Source: an uncultured Selenomonadales bacterium (GTDB taxonomy: Bacteria > Bacillota > Negativicutes > Selenomonadales > Selenomonadaceae). From it: DNA of 5,104 nt. The DNA is taken from positions 1 through 5,104 of the forward strand of contig CAMJAZ010000165.1 of assembly GCA_946403735.1 (NCBI GenBank). Direction: 5' to 3'. The notes beneath the pieces are model-generated. The model was given only the letters and a program-made list of their open reading frames with translations. It was not told the DNA's origin and did not search any database. Every line of letters starts with the position of its first letter. Position 1 is the first letter of the stretch. This document shows positions 1 through 5,104 of the stretch, piece after piece. The position numbers and the translations under genes are program-made.

Positions 1-151
1 TGCTGTCGTCAGTCGAGCAATCGTCAACAACGATGACTTCAAAATCTTGGAAAGTTTGACAAAGCAGACTGTCTAAGCATTCGCCGACGTAATTTTCAAC
101 ATTGTACATTGGAATGATAACTGAAATTTTTGGGATTCTTTCTGCCGACAT
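1..151 (-). CDS. Family 2 glycosyltransferase, N-terminal 50 residues (partial)
   Basis: This is the start of a GT-A fold, family 2 glycosyltransferase, an enzyme type that moves a sugar from a nucleotide-sugar donor to a growing glycan or another acceptor at the cytoplasmic side. The reading frame opens with MSAERIPKISVIIPMYNVEN and includes the family's first strand (SVIIPMYN, residues 10-17), the helix ECLDSLLCQTFQDFE (24-38), and the nucleotide-binding strand VIVVDDCSTDDS (39-50) with the conserved Asp pair at 43-44. The frame is still open at the window edge, so the catalytic DXD motif and acceptor region are not visible and the substrate cannot be named. The start is fixed by GGAG eight bases upstream. 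The gene begins 21 bases after the stop of the exported-protein gene on the same strand, which indicates co-transcription. Family assignment is firm. A role in decorating the neighbouring surface protein, or in capsule or lipopolysaccharide synthesis, is only inference. Confidence 0.93.
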   Translation of the reverse strand, partial: MSAERIPKISVIIPMYNVENYVGECLDSLLCQTFQDFEVIVVDDCSTDDS

Positions 152-159
152 AAAAATTT

Positions 160-163
160 CTCC
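160..163 (-). promoter_or_regulatory. Ribosome binding site of the glycosyltransferase gene
   Basis: GGAG is read on the minus strand eight bases before the ATG at 149-151. It lies inside the 21-base gap after the preceding stop codon and decides the start of the partial gene. The surrounding leader (GGAGAAATTTTTATG) is almost the same as that of the upstream gene. Confidence 0.8.
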
Positions 164-172
164 ATATTAGGT

Positions 173-799
173 TTAGGGATTATTGCGGGCAACGTCGCAC
201 CGTTCATAAAGATCATTCGTATAGGGATTTACAATATTTTGGTTAGTTTCGTCAATGAAAAGCGCTGGGTTTAAATCTCCGTAAAACTTTTGCCCCTTGA
301 CTATGTAATAAAGCATTTCCGCAACACGATAGGGAATTAAATTTGTGCCAACTGGCGGGAAAGGCTCAAGGTATTGTCCATTAAATTCAGCAAGCACAGA
401 ATCAATTTCATAAGGGCTGGTGTTGCTGTCGACGGTGTCACGCATCATAAATCTGGCGCGGCGCGAATCATCGCCAATTTCGCCTTTGTAGAAAATCGCA
501 AATTCGTACATATCGTGAAAGTTACACGTGATTATAAATCGTCCGTCATTCAAAGTTCCGTACTTTATCGAGTCGTAATCAATGTAATGGCTTTTTTTGT
601 CAGGGAAAAGCGGTGAGCCATTGCCTACGAAAATAATTTTTGAGTCGCCGTTAAAAAACCAATCTTCCCTGTCGACTTGATCGACAAAAATGTGGGGCGA
701 AATTTCCATTGGCGTTGCCTCAACAAATTTGAAATTGAAAATGCCGATTGACAACAACGCAATGAAGATTATGAATTTAAAAATTTTTGGAGCGTTCAT
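173..799 (-). CDS. Small exported protein of unknown function (208 residues)
   Basis: I do not recognise a family. Residues 1-28 look like a Sec signal peptide: Lys at 5 and 8, a hydrophobic core FIIFIALLSIGIF (9-21), then V-E-A at 26-28, a fair signal peptidase I site that would leave a mature protein of about 180 residues. There is no lipobox cysteine, so it is not a lipoprotein. The mature part is of ordinary complexity and rich in aromatic residues, with a central segment GRFIITCNFHDMYEFAIFYK (86-105) that looks like paired beta strands, and a PYRVAEMLYYIVKGQ helix candidate (156-170). Cysteines at 92 and 201 could form a disulfide after export. The start is supported by AAGGAG ten bases upstream. 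It lies between the large repeat protein and the glycosyltransferase, 21 bases before the latter. A periplasmic or envelope role is inferred from the signal peptide; any link to secretion or stability of the large protein is a guess from position. Confidence 0.85.
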   Translation of the reverse strand: MNAPKIFKFIIFIALLSIGIFNFKFVEATPMEISPHIFVDQVDREDWFFNGDSKIIFVGNGSPLFPDKKSHYIDYDSIKYGTLNDGRFIITCNFHDMYEFAIFYKGEIGDDSRRARFMMRDTVDSNTSPYEIDSVLAEFNGQYLEPFPPVGTNLIPYRVAEMLYYIVKGQKFYGDLNPALFIDETNQNIVNPYTNDLYERCDVARNNP

Positions 800-809
800 A
801 AAAATATTT

Positions 810-815
810 CTCCTT
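810..815 (-). promoter_or_regulatory. Ribosome binding site of the exported-protein gene
   Basis: AAGGAG is read on the minus strand ten bases before the ATG at 797-799. It is a near-consensus Shine-Dalgarno sequence and supports this start. The stretch from GGAG to ATG (GGAGAAATATTTTTATG) nearly matches the leader of the next gene in the operon. Confidence 0.8.
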
Positions 816-831
816 ATGTAGGAAATTTTTT

Positions 832-859
832 ATATTAACCTACTTTTTCTTTGGCGCAA
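832..859 (-). promoter_or_regulatory. Weak candidate sigma-70-type promoter
   Basis: Read on the minus strand, TTGCGC (854-859) and TAATAT (832-837) are separated by 16 bases and lie upstream of the exported-protein gene. The match to TTGACA/TATAAT is only partial, and the AT-rich surroundings make chance hits likely. If real, it would give the exported protein and the glycosyltransferase their own transcript, separate from the large gene. Confidence 0.2.
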
Positions 860-864
860 AGAAA
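846..864. other. AT-rich inverted repeat
   Basis: TTTCTTT (846-852) and AAAGAAA (858-864) form a perfect 7-base stem around the loop GGCGC. It lies next to the GC-only hairpin, on the promoter-proximal side of the exported-protein gene. The stem is weak, and it overlaps the -35 part of the weak promoter candidate. I cannot assign a role. Confidence 0.4.
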
Positions 865-871
865 TTTACGC

Positions 872-893
872 GGGCGCGCGTCCTTGCGCGCCC
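872..893. terminator. GC-only hairpin between the large gene and the exported-protein gene; possible terminator
   Basis: GGGCGCGC (872-879) pairs perfectly with GCGCGCCC (886-893) around a 6-base loop, a very stable 8-bp stem. It begins 33 bases past the stop codon of the large gene. In the plus direction it is followed by TTCCTTTTT, a passable T tract, but no plus-strand gene ends here. In the minus direction, where the genes lie, the following bases are GCGTAAATTTCTTTG, with no clean T tract. It could be an imperfect intrinsic terminator, a 3'-end stabiliser of the large transcript, or a copy of a dispersed intergenic repeat. Seeing the stem is certain; the terminator role is not. Confidence 0.5.
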
Positions 894-926
894 TTCCTTT
901 TTAAGCGCAAATCTTACCAACAAATT

Positions 927-1067
927 TTATTTTTCGCCAGATTCATTATCTTTTTCATCATCTTTTTCATTATCGCTAGAATTATCGGAATTTGAATTGG
1001 AATTAGTATCCTGCGAAGTTTGATTGTCGGAAGTCGAACTATCAGACGTTGAATTTGTATCCTGCGT
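927..1067 (-). repeat. Ser/Asn/Asp-rich C-terminal tail with QDTNS repeats
   Basis: Residues 1333-1378 are almost only Ser, Asn, Thr, Asp and Gln, with two copies of QDTNS (about 1333 and 1351), then a charged end DNEKDDEKDNESGEK before the TAA at 927-929. It is expected to be disordered and strongly acidic. It carries no sorting motif or hydrophobic anchor. Confidence 0.75.
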
Positions 1068-4000
1068 ATTTTGATTTCCCGCGCTAAGTTCCTGCGTACC
1101 TTGTCCGTTACCGTCCGTGCTAACTTCCTGCGAAGAATCACTTCTGCCAGATTCAATAGCGCCTAAATCGCCGTCCATATTAACAGCCGTCGACGAAGAA
1201 TCATTGTCACCAGCGCTTGAATTATCGCCTTGACTTTCATTAACAGTTGTCAAGTTGCCAGTAGAATTTTCATTGGCAGTTGTCGACCGTGAATTGGAAG
1301 TTCTATTTGAATTGGAATTATTTGAAATAGAATTTAAGCCGCTAGTTTGATTGCCGCCAGTTGACGTAGTAGACGAAGGCGCATTGTTTGAAGGTGCGGA
1401 GTTAATGCTAGTCAAGCCGCCGCCGTTGCCAGTAGAAGTATTTACATTGATATTTGCGTTATTGCCAGTGTCAACAGTCGTCGGATTTTCAGCGATTGAC
1501 GTTAAGCCAACGTTGCCTCTATCAACAATATTCCGCGCAGTAGCTTCGTTAAATTCTTCGGGGACAACGTCAATATCTAGGATTGATTCGTTAGCGTCAA
1601 CCGTTTCAATCAAGAGGTGGTCTTGCGCATCAAGGTCAATGTAGTCGCCTTTTTCTTCTGGGAACTCTTCTATTTGCGAACTTCTAAGGTCTAAGTCAGG
1701 CTCATTCAAATCAACTTCATTAATCGTTTCAGTAGTTGAAATTGTTTCGTCAAGCGGCGTAGTTTCAGGCTCGGAAATTATTTCATCAGTCGGCGCAGAT
1801 TCAGGCGTTGAAATTATTTCGTCAGTCGGCGTCGTAACAGTAGGTTCAGGCGTAGAGATTATTTCTTCAAGCGGCATCGTGACAGTAGGTTCAGGCGTTG
1901 AAATTATTTCGTCAATCGGTTCAGGTTCAGAATTTATATCAACATTCGGCGTCGTGATAGTAGGTTCAGGCGTTGACGTGATAGAAATATCGTTAGTCGG
2001 TTCATTCGTGGAAGGCGTTGTAGTATCTTGCGCGGGTGTTGAAGTCGTATTCTGCGCGGGAGTGGAAGTTGTTGTATAAACTGGCGTAGGTACGGAATTT
2101 GTAGACGGGGTAGGAGTTGAGGAACTACCGCCGCCACCACTTGAACTAGAATTATTGTTTGAAGGTGTCGTAGGAGTTGAAGGCGTTGACGGTGTTGACG
2201 GTGTTGAATTATTTGACGGCGTTGACGTGTTATTACTTGGCGTGGACGTTGTATTACTCGGCGTAGAAGTTTCACGCGGTGTATTGTGAATTGTCAATGT
2301 TCCAGGATCAACTGTAACTTTGTACGTCGTGACGGTGTTTCCATTCGTGACAACGTAGTTAAATGTGCCGTCAGAATTCTTTGTGAAGTTGTACGTTACA
2401 CCGCCTTTCGTGTATTTATAATTTGTACCGTCCGTCGTAAGATTTTCAGGATTAGCAAATTCAACGTTGGTATTCATATTGCGGCGATTATAATTAACGT
2501 TCAATTCGCCAGAAAGCAAGCCGCCAATTAAATCGTTGTCAACGTTATAACCGTTGCCAGTAAATTCACCGTCATTCAAAGTACCGTTGCCAACTTTAAC
2601 TGAAACATTTTCGTCAAGATAATTTGTAACCGTGCCAGGCTGAATTGTAATTGTGTAGTTAGTCGTCAAGCCGTCGTCGCCAGTCATGCTGAAAGTGTAT
2701 TTATTATCGCCAGTCTTCGTGAATGGATAGTTGACGCCGCCTTTGTTGTAAATGAAAGTGCCGTCGCCGTTATCAGTGAAGACGCCTTCCGATTTGTCGA
2801 CAAAGTCTAACTTAGTCGTGGCGTTATCAGTCGTCGTGACCGAAATGACGCCGTCTAACAAACTGCGGATAGTGTCATTTGGTACGGTGTAACCTTCGGG
2901 CGTAAATGTGCCGTTATCAGTTCTGCCGTTGCCAACAATGACCGTAACATTTTCATTCTTGAATTTTGAAATATCACCTGGATCAATCGTGATAATGTAC
3001 TTAGTAATGTTGCCGTCTTCGCCAGTGTACGTGTAAGTATACGTGCCGTCGCCATTAAGTACGAGAAGTTCACCAGTCGTCAAAGTTATCGTCGTGTGGT
3101 TGCCGTCGCTTGTAGGAGTTACGGTCAAGTCGCCAAGTAAATTTTTCAGTTTCGACGTTGGGTCATTTATCGTGTAGCCGCCGCCTTTGAATACGTCATC
3201 AGTGATTGTGCCGTCACCAACGTTAATTGTAACGGGGACACTGTTAGTTGTCGTGATGTCGCCCGTATTAATCGTGACGTGATAATTAATTTCTTCGCCT
3301 TTAGGATTTGTGACGCTGTAAATAAATGTGCCGTCGGTATTTTTATTGTACGTGTATTTATTCGTGCCGTCGTCGTAAGTGTACGTACCGTCGCCGTTAT
3401 TCGTTATGAAGGTAGAAATTTCATCTTTGAACTTGACAGTAGTTTTGCCGTCGACGTTCACAACTTCCAATTTACCGTCAAGCAAAGTTTTAATATCGTT
3501 GTTCGTCACGTCATAGCCGTTGCCAGTGAAATTATCATCGATAACTTTGCCGTCTTTAACGTTAATCGTGACAGGAATTCGCGTATCGCTAACGATTGAG
3601 CCAGGCTTAATGTTGATGTTGTACGTGACATTATCTTTAACCGCGCTGATTGTGTACGAGCCGTCTTTGTTAGCGTTAATGTTATTGTACCCTCCGCTAA
3701 TGATGTCGAAGTCATTCGTACTGTAGGAGTTGCCATTGTTATTCTTGACAGTGACGGTTGTTTTGTAAGGTCCAGTGACTTGTGTTGTATCGCCAGGAGT
3801 TTTAAGCGGTTCATTGTAGCTGATATTGAAATTGTTCGTGAAGTTGGAGTTGTCAGCATTCCGCGTTATCGTGTAGCCTTCAGCTTTATCAAGTGAAAGA
3901 GTACCTTCGCCCTGTTCATTTATGTAGAAAACGCCGTCAGTGACTTGAATTCCGATGTTATAAATTTTTTCAACGTCGCCTTGTTCGACCGTCACTTCAT

Positions 4001-5104
4001 AAATTGCGCCGTTGTCTGCCGTGTACGTGTAAACGTTGCCGTTCTTCGTGAAGTTGTAAATTTTGCCGTCTGCCGAAGTGTACGTGTAATTGTTGCCGTT
4101 ACGTCTAAGCGCGTTAGAATCTTTCGCCGCTAAAGTCGTATTCAAGCCGTCAAGCGAAACAACTTCCAACTTGCCATTAAGCAATTCAGCGATAACGCCT
4201 TTGCTATTTGTGATTGTGTTGTCATTCGTGACGGTGTAGCCGCCGTTGGACGTTTCAACGTTATCAGTCTGCGTAATATCTCCAGCCTTAACCGTGACGC
4301 CATAAGTAAGCGTACCTGGATCAACCGTCACGTTGTAAATTAAAACGTTTGACGCGTCGGAATTGTCGGTGTAAGTGAATGTGCCGTCAGAATTTTTCGT
4401 GAAGGTGTAAGGCGTCGTACCTTTCGTGACGTTGTAGGTAGTTGAGCCGTCAGAATTTCTAATCAACCGTACAACTTTTACGTCGTCAGTAAATTTCAGT
4501 GTCGTGGCTGTACCGTCGCTGTTTGTGTCGACCGTCAACACGTCAGTCAACAAGTTAGCAATCTTTGTATTGTCAACAGTATAATCTTTGCCGCCGTCGC
4601 TCACAACGGTTAATGCGCCGTTATTAATCTTGCCGTTGCCAACAGAAATTGTAACTGGTACGTGATTAGTTGAATTGATGTTGCCAGGAACAACTTTAAC
4701 GTTGTAATGCGTGGTAGTGTTGCCGCTGGTTACGGTGTATGAATATTGATTGTCGCCAGTCTTCGTGAAAGTATACGGCGTACCGCTAGGCGTCGTGTAC
4801 GTGTAAGAGTTGCCGTTTTGAACCAAGTTTGAATTATTTCTCACGGTGACGGTTGTTTTATCGTCTTTGTTTATGACCTGCAAGTTGCCATTCAGCAGAC
4901 CTTTAATAAAATCGTTGTCGACATCGTAACCGTTGCCCGTGAATTGCCCGTCAGTCATCGTTCCATTGTTGACTGTGACGACGACATTTGTATTATTTTC
5001 ATTCAAGACATCGCCGTTGTTAATCGTGACGTGATAATTAATTTCTTCGCCTTTAGGATTCATGACGCTGTAAGTAAATGTACCGTCGGTATTCTTCGTG
5101 AAAG
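927..5104 (-). CDS. Giant repetitive surface or secreted protein, adhesin-like (5' end outside the window)
   Basis: At least 1391 residues are visible and the true start lies beyond the right edge. The ATG at 5061-5063 is internal: the frame stays open upstream to 5104 (FTKNTDGTFTYSV precedes it), that stretch is homologous to an internal repeat, and no ribosome binding site can be placed. Numbering from that Met, residues up to about 922 are beta-rich repeats; 928-1115 are a Thr/Ser/Pro stalk; 1116-1183 are acidic and of ordinary complexity; 1184-1332 are Ser/Asn/Gly/Thr-rich with a periodic GLTSI-like motif; and 1333-1378 are a QDTNS-rich tail ending in DNEKDDEKDNESGEK. No Cys or Trp occurs. 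There is no LPXTG, no C-terminal membrane helix, no SLH domain and no barrel-like Phe terminus, so the attachment or export signal must be N-terminal, outside the window, or of an unfamiliar kind. Composition and repeats suggest an extracellular adhesin or matrix protein; no family name is claimed. Repeat motifs such as DGTYTYT recall VCBS or cadherin-like adhesin domains only loosely. No frameshift is seen. Confidence 0.88.
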   Translation of the reverse strand, partial: FTKNTDGTFTYSVMNPKGEEINYHVTINNGDVLNENNTNVVVTVNNGTMTDGQFTGNGYDVDNDFIKGLLNGNLQVINKDDKTTVTVRNNSNLVQNGNSYTYTTPSGTPYTFTKTGDNQYSYTVTSGNTTTHYNVKVVPGNINSTNHVPVTISVGNGKINNGALTVVSDGGKDYTVDNTKIANLLTDVLTVDTNSDGTATTLKFTDDVKVVRLIRNSDGSTTYNVTKGTTPYTFTKNSDGTFTYTDNSDASNVLIYNVTVDPGTLTYGVTVKAGDITQTDNVETSNGGYTVTNDNTITNSKGVIAELLNGKLEVVSLDGLNTTLAAKDSNALRRNGNNYTYTSADGKIYNFTKNGNVYTYTADNGAIYEVTVEQGDVEKIYNIGIQVTDGVFYINEQGEGTLSLDKAEGYTITRNADNSNFTNNFNISYNEPLKTPGDTTQVTGPYKTTVTVKNNNGNSYSTNDFDIISGGYNNINANKDGSYTISAVKDNVTYNINIKPGSIVSDTRIPVTINVKDGKVIDDNFTGNGYDVTNNDIKTLLDGKLEVVNVDGKTTVKFKDEISTFITNNGDGTYTYDDGTNKYTYNKNTDGTFIYSVTNPKGEEINYHVTINTGDITTTNSVPVTINVGDGTITDDVFKGGGYTINDPTSKLKNLLGDLTVTPTSDGNHTTITLTTGELLVLNGDGTYTYTYTGEDGNITKYIITIDPGDISKFKNENVTVIVGNGRTDNGTFTPEGYTVPNDTIRSLLDGVISVTTTDNATTKLDFVDKSEGVFTDNGDGTFIYNKGGVNYPFTKTGDNKYTFSMTGDDGLTTNYTITIQPGTVTNYLDENVSVKVGNGTLNDGEFTGNGYNVDNDLIGGLLSGELNVNYNRRNMNTNVEFANPENLTTDGTNYKYTKGGVTYNFTKNSDGTFNYVVTNGNTVTTYKVTVDPGTLTIHNTPRETSTPSNTTSTPSNNTSTPSNNSTPSTPSTPSTPTTPSNNNSSSSGGGGSSSTPTPSTNSVPTPVYTTTSTPAQNTTSTPAQDTTTPSTNEPTNDISITSTPEPTITTPNVDINSEPEPIDEIISTPEPTVTMPLEEIISTPEPTVTTPTDEIISTPESAPTDEIISEPETTPLDETISTTETINEVDLNEPDLDLRSSQIEEFPEEKGDYIDLDAQDHLLIETVDANESILDIDVVPEEFNEATARNIVDRGNVGLTSIAENPTTVDTGNNANINVNTSTGNGGGLTSINSAPSNNAPSSTTSTGGNQTSGLNSISNNSNSNRTSNSRSTTANENSTGNLTTVNESQGDNSSAGDNDSSSTAVNMDGDLGAIESGRSDSSQEVSTDGNGQGTQELSAGNQNTQDTNSTSDSSTSDNQTSQDTNSNSNSDNSSDNEKDDEKDNESGEK
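1074..1514 (-). repeat. Periodic GLTSI-like short motif array in the C-terminal tail
   Basis: Within Ser/Asn/Gly/Thr-rich sequence, five short hydrophobic motifs recur: GLTSI (1186-1190), GLTSI (1216-1220), GLNSI (1242-1246), NLTTV (1270-1274) and DLGAI (1299-1303). ELSAG (1325-1329) is a possible degenerate sixth. The Leu positions are 30, 26, 28, 29 and 26 residues apart. Leu is encoded by both TTA and TTG and Ser by different codons, and the spacers between motifs are not similar at the DNA level. The motif therefore appears to be kept at the protein level rather than being a fresh duplication. Function is unknown. Confidence 0.6.
1515..1718 (-). other. Acidic, ordinary-complexity segment of the large protein
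   Basis: Residues 1116-1183 differ from their low-complexity surroundings: they are rich in Asp/Glu with regularly placed hydrophobic residues (for example HLLIETVDANESILDIDVV, 1149-1167) and end in FNEATARNIVDRG. This looks like a small folded or partner-binding segment between two disordered tracts. No known domain is recognised. Confidence 0.5.
1725..1982 (-). repeat. EIISTPEPT-type short tandem repeats
   Basis: Residues 1028-1113 contain imperfect 13-25 residue repeats built on D-E-I-I-S-T-P-E-P-T-V-T-T-P. The underlying DNA has a 17-base block (ACAGTAGGTTCAGGCGT on the plus strand) at 1837-1853 and 1882-1898, and one with a single change at 1957-1973. The spacings are 45 and 75 bases, both multiples of three, so gain or loss of units keeps the frame. 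This looks like a slippage-prone, length-variable linker. Confidence 0.85.
2118..2270 (-). repeat. STPSN-rich low-complexity stalk ending in a Gly run
   Basis: Residues 932-982 of the large protein are repeats of S-T-P-S-N-(N/T)-T and S-T-P, followed by SSSSGGGGSSS at 972-982. Such Pro/Thr/Ser tracts are usual for extended, often O-glycosylated stalks in surface proteins. Here the tract separates the folded repeat array from the C-terminal part. The glycosylation is inferred from composition only. Confidence 0.85.
3269..3308 (-). repeat. 40-base exact DNA repeat, copy 2
   Basis: This is identical to 5021-5060, at an offset of 1752 bases. It encodes the closing strand of the unit at 3240-3578, in the context SVTNPKGEEINYHVTINTGD. 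Other units encode the same strand position with quite different sequence, so this pair reflects recent copying between two units rather than general constraint. Confidence 0.95.
5021..5060 (-). repeat. 40-base exact DNA repeat, copy 1
   Basis: These 40 bases are identical to 3269-3308. Similarity continues rightward to about 5095 with scattered substitutions. It encodes NPKGEEINYHVTI, the closing strand of the partial repeat unit at the window edge. The two substitutions just past the exact block change a Thr codon (ACA) to the Met codon at 5061-5063 that could be mistaken for a start. Confidence 0.95.

Larger units (their letters stand above)
2298..5104 (-). repeat. Tandem array of about 8.3 beta-rich protein repeats (96-128 residues each)
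   Basis: Approximate units on the minus strand are 4986-5104 (partial), 4662-4985, 4302-4661, 3963-4301, 3579-3962, 3240-3578, 2952-3239, 2610-2951 and 2298-2609. A typical unit begins with V-T-V-x-V-G-N-G, continues to F-T-G-N-G-Y-x-V, then an N-D-x-I-x-x-L-L-x-G-x-L-x-V stretch. It then has N-x-D-G-T-Y-T-Y strands, an F-T-K-N-x-D-G-T-F-x-Y hairpin, and closes with Y-x-V-T-V-D-P-G-x-I. Alternating Thr/Val/Tyr patterns imply beta strands. N-x-D-G-T turns recur around residues 181, 203, 224, 465, 556, 575, 670, 765 and 896; they resemble Asp/Asn-rich calcium-binding or beta-turn loops, though binding is unproven. The unit at 3579-3962 is the most divergent and the longest; the one at 2952-3239 is the shortest. 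Unit borders are by eye and may be off by several residues. Confidence 0.85.

Noticed and set aside
374..616. Plus-strand open frame of 80 codons inside the exported-protein gene
   Set aside because: The opposite strand has a signal peptide and a good ribosome binding site in a consistent operon; this frame has no supporting signal.
914..1156. Minus-strand frame overlapping the end of the large gene
   Set aside because: It is an out-of-frame reading of the low-complexity tail, producing Arg/Ile-rich sequence with no start signal.
1725..1800. LPXTG-like sorting motif near TTPLDET
   Set aside because: It does not fit LPXTG, is not followed by a hydrophobic segment and positive tail, and lies over 250 residues from the C-terminus.
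1351..2079. Plus-strand open frames opposite the large gene (for example 1351-1644 and 1879-2079)
   Set aside because: They are antisense shadows of the repetitive minus-strand gene: their Val/Gly-rich sequences mirror Thr/Ser/Pro codons, and they lack ribosome binding sites and recognisable domains.
5061..5063. ATG as the true start of the large gene
   Set aside because: The frame is open upstream with repeat-consensus sequence, no ribosome binding site precedes it and no signal peptide follows.
2298..5104. Repeats as a CRISPR array
   Set aside because: The repeats are coding, imperfect and about 300-380 bases long, with no short constant repeat and unique-spacer pattern.
927..5104. Many N-x-S/T sequons as evidence of N-glycosylation
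   Set aside because: With Asn, Ser and Thr this frequent, sequons are expected by chance, and no oligosaccharyltransferase is visible.

Overview
The window holds three protein genes, all read leftward on the minus strand. In transcription order they are a very large repetitive, probably surface-exposed protein whose N-terminus lies beyond the right edge, a 208-residue exported protein, and the first 50 residues of a family 2 glycosyltransferase that runs off the left edge. The moderate-to-low GC content, strong GGAG-type ribosome binding sites and SVIIPMYN-type glycosyltransferase suggest a Firmicutes-like bacterium. I favour a diderm Negativicutes (Selenomonas-like) host, because the surface protein lacks the LPXTG sorting signal expected in a monoderm. 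This placement is inference only; no marker gene is present.

Positions 927-5104 encode 1391 visible residues of the large protein. Residue numbers below count the methionine codon at 5061-5063 as 1; 13 more in-frame residues precede it. The first two thirds (2298-5104) are about eight complete and one partial copies of a roughly 96-128 residue beta-rich unit. Next come a Thr/Ser/Pro-rich stalk (about 1719-2282) with short STPSN and EIISTPEPT repeats, an acidic segment of normal complexity (about 1515-1718), and a Ser/Asn/Thr-rich tail (927-1514). The tail carries a G-L-T-S-I-like motif every 26-30 residues. No cysteine or tryptophan occurs in the visible part, and no membrane anchor, sorting signal or outer-membrane barrel is visible at the C-terminus.

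Positions 800-926 are a short intergenic region with a GC-only hairpin, an AT-rich hairpin and a weak promoter candidate. Positions 173-799 encode the small exported protein of unknown function. It is followed after 21 bases by the glycosyltransferase start at 151, so these two are very probably co-transcribed. Whether the large gene shares their transcript depends on whether the hairpin at 872-893 terminates on the minus strand.

The layout resembles loci where a large Ser/Thr-rich adhesin lies beside glycosyltransferases that may modify it, but nothing in the sequence proves that link. The features most worth a second look are the mosaic of repeat halves, a 40-base exact DNA repeat between distant units, and the periodic short motif in the C-terminal tail.
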